NCBI GenBank assembly: GCA_043758755.1
Contig: JAYVMW010000018.1
Span: forward strand, 1-64,000
Length of the DNA: 64,000 nt
Direction: 5' to 3'
Origin: Solimicrobium sp043758755
GTDB taxonomy: Bacteria; Pseudomonadota; Gammaproteobacteria; Burkholderiales; Burkholderiaceae_D
Shown here: positions 19,382-27,730 of the stretch, piece after piece
Layout of the letters: each line of letters opens with the position of its first letter
Position numbering within the stretch: the stretch's first letter is position 1
Notes under the pieces: model-generated
The model's input: the letters and a program-made list of their open reading frames with translations, nothing else
Told to the model about the DNA's origin: nothing
Database searches by the model: none
Translations under genes and position numbers: made by a program

Positions 19382-19809
19382 CATTTCAGGCGCTGCTGAA
19401 CGGCGGTGACATACGCAGCGCCATCAAACGGCGTGCCGTTGCGCTGTGATTCCCAGATCATGGCACCCAGACAGTCCATCATGATGTGATGTGCTTCATG
19501 GACTGATTGCAGACGTTGTGACAATTGTGTAAATGCCGGCGCAATACCGCCTGGTTGATTGATGGCGACCTGTTCGGCAATCGACAGGTGCATGGACAGA
19601 TGAAGAAACGGATTGGTTTTACCCTGATCCACCGGATATTCGGCTTCCAGTGCCGCATTCACGTCGGACAGATCGGTTTCATATTCGGGATGCTCTATGA
19701 TCCAGTCCGAAGCAATACTTTCCAGCGGAGTGAGAATTTCACGCGCCAGACTTTTGCGGTAAGTCTCGCAAAAAAAACGCCGCACGTCGTGCTGGGTGGG
19801 ATTGAACAT
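19381..19809 (-). CDS. DUF1841 family protein
   Basis: A 142-residue cytoplasmic protein of the betaproteobacterial DUF1841 family. The start MFNPTQHDVRRFF at 19809 is the conserved N-terminus; 21 further codons upstream are open but unsupported. Other conserved parts are EYPVDQGKTNPFLHLSMHLS, EQVAINQPGGI and the HEAHHIMMDCLGAMIWESQR block, whose His cluster could bind metal. No function is established. It shares a terminator region with the cytochromes and diverges from the nitroreductase gene. Confidence 0.9.
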   Translation of the reverse strand: MFNPTQHDVRRFFCETYRKSLAREILTPLESIASDWIIEHPEYETDLSDVNAALEAEYPVDQGKTNPFLHLSMHLSIAEQVAINQPGGIAPAFTQLSQRLQSVHEAHHIMMDCLGAMIWESQRNGTPFDGAAYVTAVQQRLK

Positions 19810-19930
19810 GATTTCTGAAAAAATTGGATCAGCCGGCATTGTACTTAATTTTACGTGCTTATTTTCAATCAAATTTTGAATTGCGGCGCTCTGTTATGAT
19901 GCTGGCTTTAGTCTTATACAAGGAACAATC

Positions 19931-20512
19931 ATGTTAGATCAGGTAGCACTTGCCACTTTGTTTACTGAAGCCCGTACCCACAATGTCTGGCAGAACAAAC
20001 CGGTAAGCGATGAATTGTGTCATCAGATTTTTGATCTGGCAAAATGGGGCGCCACTTCGGCCAACTGCTCCCCGGCACGGATCATTTTTGTGAAGTCGGC
20101 AGCGGAAAAAGAAAAACTGGTGGCCTGCATGGCACCCGGCAATCAGGAAAAAACCGGCCAGGCACCTGTGACCGCCATCATTGGCATGGATATGGAGTTT
20201 TATGAAAAGCTGCCCAAGCTATTCCCTCATGCCGACGCCAGGTCGTGGTTTGTCGGCAATCAGCCGCTGATCGACAGTGCAGCATTTCGTAACAGCAGCC
20301 TGCAGGGCGCGTACTTTATGCTGGCAGCGCGAGCGCTCGGTCTGGATTGCGGTCCGATGTCCGGTTTTGATGGCGATAAAATCAATGCAACCTTTTTTGC
20401 CGGCAGCAGCGTCAAGGTGAATTTTGTATGCAGTCTGGGCTATGGCGATAAAGCCAAATTATTTCCCCGCTCACCGAGACTGGCATTCGAAGAAGCCTGC
20501 AAAATTATCTGA
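19931..20512 (+). CDS. Nitroreductase family protein, RutE/HadB-like
   Basis: A 193-residue FMN-dependent reductase of the malonic-semialdehyde-reductase (RutE) group. Visible family parts are RTHNVWQNKPVSDELCHQIF, KWGATSANCSPARIIFV, DSAAFRNSSLQGAYFMLAAR and LGLDCGPMSGFD. No rut operon is present here, so the substrate may be malonic semialdehyde or another small aldehyde or enone. The ATG at 19931 follows AAGGAACA. The gene ends one base before the nth stop and is convergent with it. Confidence 0.88.
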   Translation: MLDQVALATLFTEARTHNVWQNKPVSDELCHQIFDLAKWGATSANCSPARIIFVKSAAEKEKLVACMAPGNQEKTGQAPVTAIIGMDMEFYEKLPKLFPHADARSWFVGNQPLIDSAAFRNSSLQGAYFMLAARALGLDCGPMSGFDGDKINATFFAGSSVKVNFVCSLGYGDKAKLFPRSPRLAFEEACKII

Positions 20513-20513
20513 A

Positions 20514-21164
20514 TCAGACCCCGGCGTCCGGCAGCGGGGTTTTTTCTTTGTAATCACACAGGTCGGCCAGCATGCAGTTCCAGCACTGGGGTGATCGTGC
20601 CTTGCAGGTGTATCGGCCGTGCAGGATCAGCCAGTGATGTGCATTGAGCAGAAACTGTTGCGGCACATTCTTCAGCAGTTCCTGCTCAACTTTTTCTACC
20701 GTTGCACCGCTCGCCAGCCCGGTGCGGTTGCCAATACGGAATATATGGGTGTCAACGGCGATGGTCGGCTCACCAAACGCACTGTTCAACACCACATTGG
20801 CCGTTTTGCGACCCACTCCCGGCAGTGCTTCCAGTGCGCTTCGTTCGCGCGGCACCTGAGCTGCATGTTGTGTGATTAAAATCTGGCAGGTAGCCATAAT
20901 GTGTCTGGCCTTGGATTTATACAATCCGATGCTGGCAATATATGAAATCAGTCCTGCTTCACCCAGCTTCAGAATTTGATCTGGAGTATTCGCCACCAGA
21001 TATAAACGGCGCGTGGCCAGATTGACCGATATGTCGGTGGCTTGAGCGGAAAGAATGACTGCGATCAGCAGTTCAAACGGCGTGGTGTATTCGAGTTCGG
21101 TGGCCGGATGCGGGTTGGCAAGTTGCAGTCGTTTGAAAAACTCGATGCGCTGTGATGGAGTCAT
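20514..21164 (-). CDS. nth: Endonuclease III (DNA glycosylase/AP lyase)
   Basis: Removes oxidised pyrimidines in base-excision repair. It has 216 residues with the helix-hairpin-helix LEALPGVGRKTANVVL (catalytic Lys) and the catalytic Asp in VDTHIFRIGNRTGL. The 4Fe-4S cluster cysteines are in CKARSPQCWNCMLADLC. Its start overlaps the rsxB stop by four bases, so the two genes are translationally coupled, echoing the rsx-nth order of enterobacteria. Confidence 0.97.
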   Translation of the reverse strand: MTPSQRIEFFKRLQLANPHPATELEYTTPFELLIAVILSAQATDISVNLATRRLYLVANTPDQILKLGEAGLISYIASIGLYKSKARHIMATCQILITQHAAQVPRERSALEALPGVGRKTANVVLNSAFGEPTIAVDTHIFRIGNRTGLASGATVEKVEQELLKNVPQQFLLNAHHWLILHGRYTCKARSPQCWNCMLADLCDYKEKTPLPDAGV

Positions 21165-21829
21165 GGTTTGTTTTTGCTGGCCTGAGCACGCGCAATGGCG
21201 GCGTTGATAATGGCTTTCTTGCGCGCCTGTTCGGTATAGGCTTCGGGCGACGCGGCAATTTCATCCTGAATGGCGCGCAGTTTTTCATGGGCCTTGACCA
21301 GCAGGCGTGCATCGTTTTCCTGCTTCTCGCGCTGCAGTCTTTCTAATCTGAAATCGTGTTGTGCACGCGCTGTGTCGGCCTGATTCTGCGTCCAGGCATC
21401 CCAGCCGGTTTTTCCGCCGCTGACCGGAACCATGCTGATGCAGTCAACCGGGCAGGGTGGTATGCACAAGTCGCATCCGGTACACACTGATTCGATCACG
21501 CTGTGCATCTGCTTGGGCGCGCCGACGATCGCATCTACCGGGCAGGCCTGAATGCACAGCGTGCAGCCTATGCAAACAGCTTCATCAATCACGGCAACGG
21601 AGCGCGGATGTTCACTGCCATTGGCAGGGTTCAGCGGGATGACGGGTTGGTTCAGCAATCTGGCCAGACGCACTATGCCCTGCTGCCCACCGGGCGGGCA
21701 CTGATTGTACGCAGCCTGTCCGGCAGCCATCGCCTCTGCGTAGGGGCGACAGGCCGGATAGCCACATTTGGTGCATTGGGTTTGCGGGAGCAGGTCTTCG
21801 ACCTGATCTGCGAGCGATTTGTCAGTCAC
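21161..21829 (-). CDS. rsxB: Electron transport complex protein RsxB/RnfB-like
   Basis: A 222-residue iron-sulfur protein. The N-terminal Fe-S motif is CTKCGYPACRPYAEAMA, and two 4Fe-4S ferredoxin motifs follow (CIGCTLCIQACPVDAI and CTGCDLCIPPCPVDCISM). It lacks the N-terminal membrane helix of true RnfB. A Lys/Glu-rich helical tail follows residue 140. Start GTG at 21829 with a weak ribosome site. The partners rsxA, C, D, G and E are absent, so this orphan form may supply electrons to nth or another acceptor. A sharp inverted repeat lies upstream. Confidence 0.9.
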   Translation of the reverse strand: MTDKSLADQVEDLLPQTQCTKCGYPACRPYAEAMAAGQAAYNQCPPGGQQGIVRLARLLNQPVIPLNPANGSEHPRSVAVIDEAVCIGCTLCIQACPVDAIVGAPKQMHSVIESVCTGCDLCIPPCPVDCISMVPVSGGKTGWDAWTQNQADTARAQHDFRLERLQREKQENDARLLVKAHEKLRAIQDEIAASPEAYTEQARKKAIINAAIARAQASKNKP

Positions 21830-21875
21830 GGAGTTGCGCCGAAATGTAAAACCGTATTATCACCCGAGAGTGTCG

Positions 21876-21899
21876 GCCGTGTCTGTGTACAGACACGGC
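21876..21899. promoter_or_regulatory. Inverted repeat between phaZ and rsxB, candidate operator
   Basis: Perfect 11-bp arms, GCCGTGTCTGT and ACAGACACGGC, are separated by 2 bases. The site is 47 bases upstream of the rsxB start, and a TGATAATAC -10-like sequence lies between (minus strand). The tight spacing and lack of a T run fit a dimeric regulator site better than a terminator for phaZ. Confidence 0.5.
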
Positions 21900-21910
21900 A
21901 TTTGACCCCG

Positions 21911-23146
21911 TTAATTATATTTTTGGATAAACTCAGTAATTTTCGGGCAGATCATTTCACGCCAGCGCCTTCCTGAGAATATGCCGTAATGTCCGCATTG
22001 CGGTGCTACGAAATCCTGTTTCATACGGGCTGGAATGCTGGAGCAGATGTCGTGCGCTGCCTGAGTCTGTCCCGGCCCCGAGATATCGTCGAGTTCGCCC
22101 TCGACCGTGAACAGGGCAACGGTTTTAATATCCTGCGGACGCACCAACTGGCCTTCCACTTCCCAGGTACCCATGGGCAGACTGAAATCCTGGAATACGG
22201 TTTTGATCGTTTCCAGATAATAGTCAGCCGGCATATCCAGTACGGCATTGTATTCGTCGTAGAACTGGCGGTGTGCTTCTGCCGGATCGTCATCGCCGCG
22301 AATCAGATGCTGATAAAAGTCCCAGTGACTTTGCGCATGGCGGCGTGGGTTCATGGCCACAAATCCGGTGTGCTGCAAAAAGCCTGGATACACTTTGCGC
22401 CCAGAACCGGGGAAGTTGGGGGGGACGCTGTAAATTACCGTATTTTCAAACCAGGAAAATGATTTTTCAACAGCCAGATTATTGACTTGGGTTGGAGATT
22501 TTCTCGGATCGATCGGGCCACCCATCATGGTCATGGTTTTCGGCAACTTAGGATCTTTGGCCGTGGCCATCAGGGAAATCGCAGCCAGAACCGGTACGGT
22601 AGGCTGGCACACGGAAATGACGTGCAGATTCGGCGCCAGATGACGGATAAAATCCTGCACGTAATAAATATAGTCATGCAGATGGAATTCGCCCTCAGTC
22701 AGCGGGATCATGCGCGCATCTGTCCAGTCAGTAATGTAGACATCATGGTCTTGCAGCAGGGCGCGCACAGTGTCGCGCAGCAAAGTAGAGTGATGGCCTG
22801 AGAGCGGCGCTACCAGCAGAACTTTGGGCTGATCAAGGTCCTTGATTTGTTTTGGAGTCAGGACTTTTTTGAAGTGCAGCAGTCGGCAAAAGCTTTTATG
22901 CAATTCAACTTCTTCCACGATACCTACCGTGGTGTTATTAACCGTAGCGGAAACGATGTTGAAAGGCGGTTTCTCGTAATTTTTACCAAGCCGGAACATG
23001 AGTTCGTAACCGGCGGCGATGCGTTGAGAAAATGGTGTGTGCGCAAGTGGGGAGATTGGATTGCTGAATAATTTCGACGAAGCTTCCGCCCAGTTGGTTA
23101 TCGGCGTGATCAAGGCCCGATTCATTTCATGTAAATGATAAAGCAT
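21911..23146 (-). CDS. phaZ: Intracellular poly(3-hydroxybutyrate) depolymerase
   Basis: A 411-residue PHB depolymerase that mobilises storage granules in the cytoplasm. The N-terminus MLYHLHEMNRALITPITNWA is typical. The Cys nucleophile of this family lies in ISVCQPTVPVLAA, the Asp in FTVEGELDDISGPGQT and the His in PQCGHYGIFSGRRW near the C-terminus. The ATG at 23146 follows GAGGAAAACC; a TTG four codons upstream is less likely. There is no signal peptide, as expected for intracellular PhaZ. It fits with the phasin and 3-hydroxybutyrate dehydrogenase genes in this window. Confidence 0.95.
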   Translation of the reverse strand: MLYHLHEMNRALITPITNWAEASSKLFSNPISPLAHTPFSQRIAAGYELMFRLGKNYEKPPFNIVSATVNNTTVGIVEEVELHKSFCRLLHFKKVLTPKQIKDLDQPKVLLVAPLSGHHSTLLRDTVRALLQDHDVYITDWTDARMIPLTEGEFHLHDYIYYVQDFIRHLAPNLHVISVCQPTVPVLAAISLMATAKDPKLPKTMTMMGGPIDPRKSPTQVNNLAVEKSFSWFENTVIYSVPPNFPGSGRKVYPGFLQHTGFVAMNPRRHAQSHWDFYQHLIRGDDDPAEAHRQFYDEYNAVLDMPADYYLETIKTVFQDFSLPMGTWEVEGQLVRPQDIKTVALFTVEGELDDISGPGQTQAAHDICSSIPARMKQDFVAPQCGHYGIFSGRRWREMICPKITEFIQKYN

Positions 23147-23366
23147 GGTTTTCCTCAATTCTCTCGGTTGTCTGCAGTTGCCAAATATAGAGGCAATACT
23201 CAGTTGCTCTATATTAACTCAATGTTGCGCTGCACGATTTGTTCAATCCCAAATTTGGGCCGAATTTCAGTGTTGAAAGCACAATGATCTGTGAGGTTTC
23301 ACAATAAAAACCAGTTTAAATGGTTTTTTAACCATATATATTACCGATTTTGCAAGGCGTGACAAG

Positions 23367-23403
23367 AAAAAAAGCGCCTGATCTTATTCAGAACAGGCGC
23401 TTT
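23367..23403 (-). terminator. Rho-independent terminator after the ferredoxin reductase gene
   Basis: AAAGCGCCTG and CAGGCGCTTT form a 10-bp stem with a 13-base loop. Read on the minus strand it ends in a run of T (A run 23367-23373 on plus). It lies 20 bases past the reductase stop. The rest of 23147-23422 holds only the phaZ promoter region. Confidence 0.85.
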
Positions 23404-23422
23404 ATTGAATCATTAAAAATAA

Positions 23423-24505
23423 TTAATCAAAAACCGGTGTTTCCACACCCAGAATCTTGTGCAGCTTGGGCGAGGTCGTGGTGTATTGCATGTGAATTTT
23501 CTTATCAGGGAAAATGTACGGCGCAGCACCAAAGGCAGCCAGAGCGGCTTCGTGAAAGCCAGATAAAATCAGTTTCTTTTTGCCTGGGTAGGTATTGATG
23601 TCACCTACGGCAAAAATGCCGGGAATATTGGTTTCGAATTTTTCAGTGTTCATCACCTTCAACTGCTTGCGTTCAATGTCCAGACTCCATTCTGCAATCG
23701 GTCCCAGTTTGGGTGACAGGCCATAAAATACCAGCAGATCGTCAAGCGGCAGCCGGCGGGTTACACCATCCGGCCCGGTTACCTTGATTTCAGTCAGCAC
23801 GTCATCTTTGGTTTCGATTGCGGTGATCTGGCCAATCAGTAATTGCATTTCATACTGCGCGCACAGGTCGTGCATTTTCGCCACGGATGCCGGCGCGGCG
23901 CGGAAATCGTCACGCCGATGCAGCAGCACGACCGATTCAGCCTTGCCAACCAGATTTAATGCCCAATCGAGCGCGGAATCGCCACCACCGCAAATCACAA
24001 TATTTTTGCCATGAAAACGTGATGGATCCTTGACCCGGTAAAACAGTTGTTTGCCTTCGAAAGCGTCGATGCCGTCAACTTTCAAGGTGCGCGGCTGGAA
24101 CGAACCGACTCCTGCTGCAATGAAAATGGTTTTGGTAATAAAGCGGGTTCCGGTCGATGTTTGCAGATCGAAGCGGCCATCTTCGCGGCGCGCCACCAGC
24201 GTGACTTCCTGTCCCAGATGGAAGGTTGGGGAAAACGGTTCGATCTGTTTGAGCAAATTGTCGGTCAGTTCCTGGCCGGTGCACACCGGTACGGCCGGAA
24301 TATCGTATATCGGTTTGTCCGGATATAACTCAACGCATTGACCGCCTACCACTGGCAATGAATCAATGACATGGGCTTTGATTTCCAAAAGGCCAAGTTC
24401 AAAAACCTGAAACAGCCCGACTGGACCGGCGCCGACGATCACGGCATCGGCAATAATCGCTCCGGAGGTGGATGTTGAATTAGCATCAGCGTTGTTGGTT
24501 TGCAT
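23423..24505 (-). CDS. fpr: Ferredoxin--NADP reductase, thioredoxin-reductase-like type
   Basis: A 360-residue flavoprotein that passes electrons between NADPH and ferredoxin. The FAD motif is VIVGAGPVGLFQ, then DSLPVVGGQCVELYPDKPIYDIP, the NADPH motif ICGGGDSALDWALNL and the C-terminal FAD contact GIFAVGDINTYPGKKK. An N-terminal tail of about 18 Ser/Thr-rich residues precedes the domain. The next gene upstream is a 7Fe ferredoxin, its likely partner, 94 bases away on the same strand. Confidence 0.93.
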   Translation of the reverse strand: MQTNNADANSTSTSGAIIADAVIVGAGPVGLFQVFELGLLEIKAHVIDSLPVVGGQCVELYPDKPIYDIPAVPVCTGQELTDNLLKQIEPFSPTFHLGQEVTLVARREDGRFDLQTSTGTRFITKTIFIAAGVGSFQPRTLKVDGIDAFEGKQLFYRVKDPSRFHGKNIVICGGGDSALDWALNLVGKAESVVLLHRRDDFRAAPASVAKMHDLCAQYEMQLLIGQITAIETKDDVLTEIKVTGPDGVTRRLPLDDLLVFYGLSPKLGPIAEWSLDIERKQLKVMNTEKFETNIPGIFAVGDINTYPGKKKLILSGFHEAALAAFGAAPYIFPDKKIHMQYTTTSPKLHKILGVETPVFD

Positions 24506-24599
24506 ACGACTTGTGATTTCCTGTAAAAAAAACCAATCTGCACGAATTGCACAGATCAGTTCTTGGGCCGAATTAATATTGGGCGGGTCAGTGCAGTGT

Positions 24600-24923
24600 T
24601 TAGCGCTTTAACAGCTGCTTTTTAACTTTGACATCTTTCCAGTCTTCCGCATCCGGCAAAGCTGGCATGGTTTTGGTAATGGAAGGCCAGATACGTGACA
24701 GATCGGCATTTATTTTCAGGAATTCCTGCTGGTCAGCAGGCATATCCTCTTCAGCGAAAATGGCATTGACCGGGCATTCAGCAACGCAGACTGCGCAATC
24801 TATGCATTCATCCGGATCGATCGCCAGGAAATTTGGTCCGATGCGAAAACAATCTACCGGGCAGACATCGACGCAATCGGTGTAGCGGCAACGGATGCAG
24901 GATTCTGTGACAACGTGGGTCAT
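24600..24923 (-). CDS. fdxA: 7Fe ferredoxin FdxA
   Basis: A 107-residue ferredoxin with a 3Fe-4S plus 4Fe-4S pattern: CIRCRYTDCVDVCPVDCF and CIDCAVCVAECPVNAIF, with a helical C-terminal extension (NADLSRIWPSITKTMPALPD) typical of Azotobacter FdI-like proteins. The start MTHVVTES at 24923 is the family N-terminus; the longer frame upstream is not. It precedes the ferredoxin-NADP reductase gene and probably exchanges electrons with it. Confidence 0.95.
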   Translation of the reverse strand: MTHVVTESCIRCRYTDCVDVCPVDCFRIGPNFLAIDPDECIDCAVCVAECPVNAIFAEEDMPADQQEFLKINADLSRIWPSITKTMPALPDAEDWKDVKVKKQLLKR

Positions 24924-25226
24924 AACTAGCCTATTTGAAAAATAACGGGATAAGTGGTAACTAAAGCAGTGGTACAGCAGACTCGGCAAATTCTGGGCGT
25001 CAGTTACAAAGCACTGTATTTTAAGTTAATTCCGAAGTTCCCACAAATCAACCTTATACAAAAAACGCATAAGCAAATTCAGACTTTGCCACGCGGTACA
25101 GTTTAAACCATTGATTTTAAATATTTGGAATTCGACGCATAATGACTGATCCAGAACAAAAAGTTCATCGTTTGAATGCAATTTTCGCAATTTAAATGAG
25201 ACGGATATCTGATCAGGCGGACAATA
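24924..25226. other. Divergent intergenic region, no gene seen
   Basis: 303 A+T-rich bases between the fdxA start (minus) and the 2-hydroxyacid dehydrogenase start (plus). They must hold both promoters. I see no convincing sigma70 pair, operator, hairpin or RNA. A ribosome site (GGCGG) precedes the plus-strand ATG. Confidence 0.6.
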
Positions 25227-26201
25227 ATGAGCAAACCCAAACTATGGATGACCTGTCCTGCGTTCCCGGAAATTATCGAACAGTTATCGCAGCATTTTGA
25301 AGTTGAAGCCAATCCGGACGAAGTCAGCTACAGCGAAGCCTTGCTGATTGAAAAATTACGCGCACGGGGCGATTTGCAGGCAATTTTTACGGCCGGCAAT
25401 GCGCGCTTTAACCGAGCCGTTCTGCAACATGCGAGCGCCCTGAAAATCATTGCGGCCATGACGGTAGGCTATGACAACATCGACGTAAAAACCTGTACCG
25501 AACTTGGAATTCTCGTTTCCAATACACCTGACATTCTCAACCAGACTACGGCTGATTTTGCCTGGGCACTGTTGCTGGCCACGGCACGACGGGTTACTGA
25601 AGCCGAGCGCTTTTTGCGACTTGGACAATGGGATAAGTGGCAGTTGCGCGGTTTTCTGGGCGCAGACGTGCACGGTAAAACATTGGGTATTTTGGGGATG
25701 GGCCGCATTGGTCAGGCCATTGCGCGCCGCTCCATGGGATTTGACATGCAGGTGCTGTACCACAATCGCAGTCGGATAACCCCGGAGCAGGAAGCCGCGG
25801 CCAATAATGCCCGCTATGTGAGCAAACAGGAATTGCTGAACCGTTCAGATCATCTCATTTTGATGTTGCCCTATACAGAAGCCACCCGTCACTGCATGGG
25901 TGCGGAGGAATTTGCCCAGATGCGGCCCGGCGCGATTCTGATCAACACGGCACGCGGTGGCGTAGTGGATGATGCCGCACTGATTGCGGCGCTGCGAAAC
26001 GGACAGATTGCCGCAGCGGGTCTGGATGTATTTGAAAATGAACCGAATTTCAATCCTGAATGGCTGACTTTACCCAATGTGGTGCTCACTCCCCATATTG
26101 CCAGCGCATCGGAACCAACCAGGCGCGCCATGCAGCAATGCGCGGTCAATAATCTGATCCAATTTCTGGCATGTGGCGAAGTGCTGAATTTGGTGAAATA
26201 G
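25227..26201 (+). CDS. D-2-hydroxyacid dehydrogenase (glyoxylate/hydroxypyruvate reductase-like)
   Basis: A 324-residue NAD(P)-dependent oxidoreductase. The N-terminal substrate domain is followed by LGILGMGRIGQAIA (dinucleotide motif), the catalytic Arg in INTARGGVVDDAAL, the Glu in FENEPNFNPEW and the His in LTPHIASASEPTR. Reduction of glyoxylate or hydroxypyruvate to glycolate or glycerate is the commonest activity of this subfamily. The exact substrate cannot be read from the sequence. It stands alone between fdxA and the phasin gene. Confidence 0.92.
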   Translation: MSKPKLWMTCPAFPEIIEQLSQHFEVEANPDEVSYSEALLIEKLRARGDLQAIFTAGNARFNRAVLQHASALKIIAAMTVGYDNIDVKTCTELGILVSNTPDILNQTTADFAWALLLATARRVTEAERFLRLGQWDKWQLRGFLGADVHGKTLGILGMGRIGQAIARRSMGFDMQVLYHNRSRITPEQEAAANNARYVSKQELLNRSDHLILMLPYTEATRHCMGAEEFAQMRPGAILINTARGGVVDDAALIAALRNGQIAAAGLDVFENEPNFNPEWLTLPNVVLTPHIASASEPTRRAMQQCAVNNLIQFLACGEVLNLVK

Positions 26202-26211
26202 CAAGAGTTGC

Positions 26212-26225
26212 TTGATGTACGTCAA
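26212..26225. promoter_or_regulatory. FNR/DNR-like box upstream of the phasin gene
   Basis: TTGATGTACGTCAA fits TTGAT-N4-[AG]TCAA. It lies 71-84 bases before the phasin ATG, a position from which an activator could act. No clear -10 is seen, so the assignment is tentative. Confidence 0.45.
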
Positions 26226-26295
26226 ATGCAATCGTCTGCGTTGATTTAAAGTGGCTCGTATCGTGGTGTGATGGAAGCAGTTTTTTTAGGAGAAA

Positions 26296-26883
26296 ATGAT
26301 GTCTGATTCAGCACAGGAAAAAATAGCGCAGGTTTTGCAGGAACAGCAGACGCAATGGAGCGCACTGGCGACCAAAGCGCTGGACAGCTCGATCAAGCTG
26401 GTTGAACTGAATCTGAAGATGACCAGACAGTCACTGGAAGAGTCAACTCAGACGGTCCGGGATCTGCTTCAGGTGAAGTCGCCGGAACAACTGCTTACGG
26501 TAGATCAGGGTCTGATACAGGAACGGTTGAGTCAGGCCATGCAATATGCAAGTCAGGTCGGCGCGATTGCATCGGAATTTGCCGCAGATGTGAGTCAGGC
26601 AACACAAAGTCAAATGGCCGGTAATTTGGGGAAAATAAACAAATTTTCTGCGGTGGTTGAACAACCTCCTGCACTGAAAAATCTGTTTCCGGACGCTGGT
26701 GTGGCTCAGCAGGGCTATGAGCAGTGGGTGGAAGCGGGCAAAAAATTCGTCGAAGCATTTGGTCAGAATTTTCCGGCGTCACTCAATGGAGCCGGGTTTG
26801 CCGGCATCGCAAAGCCGGCTCAGGCAAAACCTGCAGCGGCAAAACCGGCCCCGGCTGCCAAGGCTCGAACCCGAACCCGGTAA
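26296..26883 (+). CDS. phaP: Phasin family protein (PHB granule-associated)
   Basis: A 195-residue amphipathic helical protein that coats PHB granules. The N-terminal half fits the phasin domain (KALDSSIKLVELNLKMTRQS, then LLQVKSPEQLL and MQYASQVGAIASEF). The tail is an Ala/Pro/Lys repeat (AKPAAAKPAPAAKARTRTR), as in other betaproteobacterial phasins, and may contact DNA or granules. The ATG at 26296 is preceded by AGGAGA. A strong terminator follows the gene, and the acyl-CoA-binding protein gene converges on it. Confidence 0.94.
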   Translation: MMSDSAQEKIAQVLQEQQTQWSALATKALDSSIKLVELNLKMTRQSLEESTQTVRDLLQVKSPEQLLTVDQGLIQERLSQAMQYASQVGAIASEFAADVSQATQSQMAGNLGKINKFSAVVEQPPALKNLFPDAGVAQQGYEQWVEAGKKFVEAFGQNFPASLNGAGFAGIAKPAQAKPAAAKPAPAAKARTRTR

Positions 26884-26915
26884 GCCGGTCACAGGGTTCA
26901 GTTTCGTGTTTTATA

Positions 26916-26950
26916 AAAATTACGCCAGAATTTGTCTGGCGTAATTTTTT
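26916..26950. terminator. Bidirectional terminator between phasin and ACBP genes
   Basis: AAAATTACGCCAGA pairs with TCTGGCGTAATTTT over a 14-bp stem with a 5-base loop. T runs on one strand and A runs on the other let it serve both converging genes. Confidence 0.9.
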
Positions 26951-27200
26951 ATTTCAGGTCATTGATCAAATCAATATATTGCTGCTGTGCGGCTTCCTGC
27001 GTAGTACCGGCCAGCGTGTGCCAGGCATCCCATTTGGCGCGACCGACCATGTCAGTAAAGCCAGGACGTTCACCGCTGGCATCTCCACTGCTGGCCTGTT
27101 TGAACAGAGCGTAAATTTTCAGCAGTGTCATATTGTCCGGCCGTTCAGACAAATTTTTAGAATCGATTTGGGCTTGCGCGAACTGGTCGGATAAACTCAT
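26949..27200 (-). CDS. Acyl-CoA-binding protein
   Basis: An 83-residue four-helix protein of the ACBP family, which binds long-chain acyl-CoA esters in the cytoplasm. The signature NMTLLKIYALFKQASSGDA and KWDAWHTLAGTTQEAAQQQY are close to eukaryotic ACBP. It ends YIDLINDLK. The family is common in eukaryotes and patchy in bacteria. It sits beside the phasin gene, so a role in acyl-CoA supply for storage polymer or lipid metabolism is possible. Confidence 0.93.
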   Translation of the reverse strand: MSLSDQFAQAQIDSKNLSERPDNMTLLKIYALFKQASSGDASGERPGFTDMVGRAKWDAWHTLAGTTQEAAQQQYIDLINDLK

Positions 27201-27319
27201 GGTAATTCCTTCTGTTGGGTTGTTCTTGAATGGGTGAGATCAATAAATTAGCACGGAATGGAGCGCCGAAATAACAGTTTGATTAAAGTATTAGCTCAGC
27301 GTGGCGATAGCGTGCTAGT

Positions 27320-27352
27320 AAAAAAAGCCTGCCGGAGTGACCCAGACAGGCA
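27320..27352 (-). terminator. Terminator after the FKBP gene
   Basis: GCCTG (27327-27331) pairs with CAGGC (27347-27351). Read on the minus strand the hairpin is followed by a run of T (A run from 27320). It lies just past the FKBP stop. Confidence 0.7.
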
Positions 27353-27373
27353 ATTTTCTCACTGAAAAATTAT

Positions 27374-27730
27374 TTAAATGGCCAGTAATTCAACATCAAA
27401 TATCAAGGTGGCATTGGGTGGAATGACGCCACCCGCGCCGCGTGGGCCATAACCCAGAGCCGAAGGAATAATCAGAGTCCGCGCGCCGCCAACTTTCATG
27501 CCCTGCACACCTTCGTCCCAGCCTTTGATGACGTGACCGGCACCCAGTGGAAATTCAAACGCTTCGTTGCGGTCCTTGCTGGAATCGAATTTGACTCCCT
27601 TGCTGCCATCGGGATTCTGTAACCAGCCAGTGTAATGAACACTGACCATGCTGCCTGCAGCAGCTACGGCGCCTTCACCAACGGTAGTATCCAGATATTG
27701 CAAACCGGAAGAGGTCATGGTTGTTGTCAT
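27374..27730 (-). CDS. FKBP-type peptidyl-prolyl cis-trans isomerase
   Basis: A 118-residue single-domain FKBP without a signal peptide, so cytoplasmic. The fold is complete: MVSVHYTGWLQNPDGSKGVKF, FDSSKDRNEAFEFPLGAGHV, IKGWDEGVQGMKVGGARTL and GYGPRGAGGVIPPNATLIF, with the active-site aromatic and Asp residues present. The start is placed at the first ATG (27730). It diverges from the EI24 gene. Confidence 0.94.
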   Translation of the reverse strand: MTTTMTSSGLQYLDTTVGEGAVAAAGSMVSVHYTGWLQNPDGSKGVKFDSSKDRNEAFEFPLGAGHVIKGWDEGVQGMKVGGARTLIIPSALGYGPRGAGGVIPPNATLIFDVELLAI

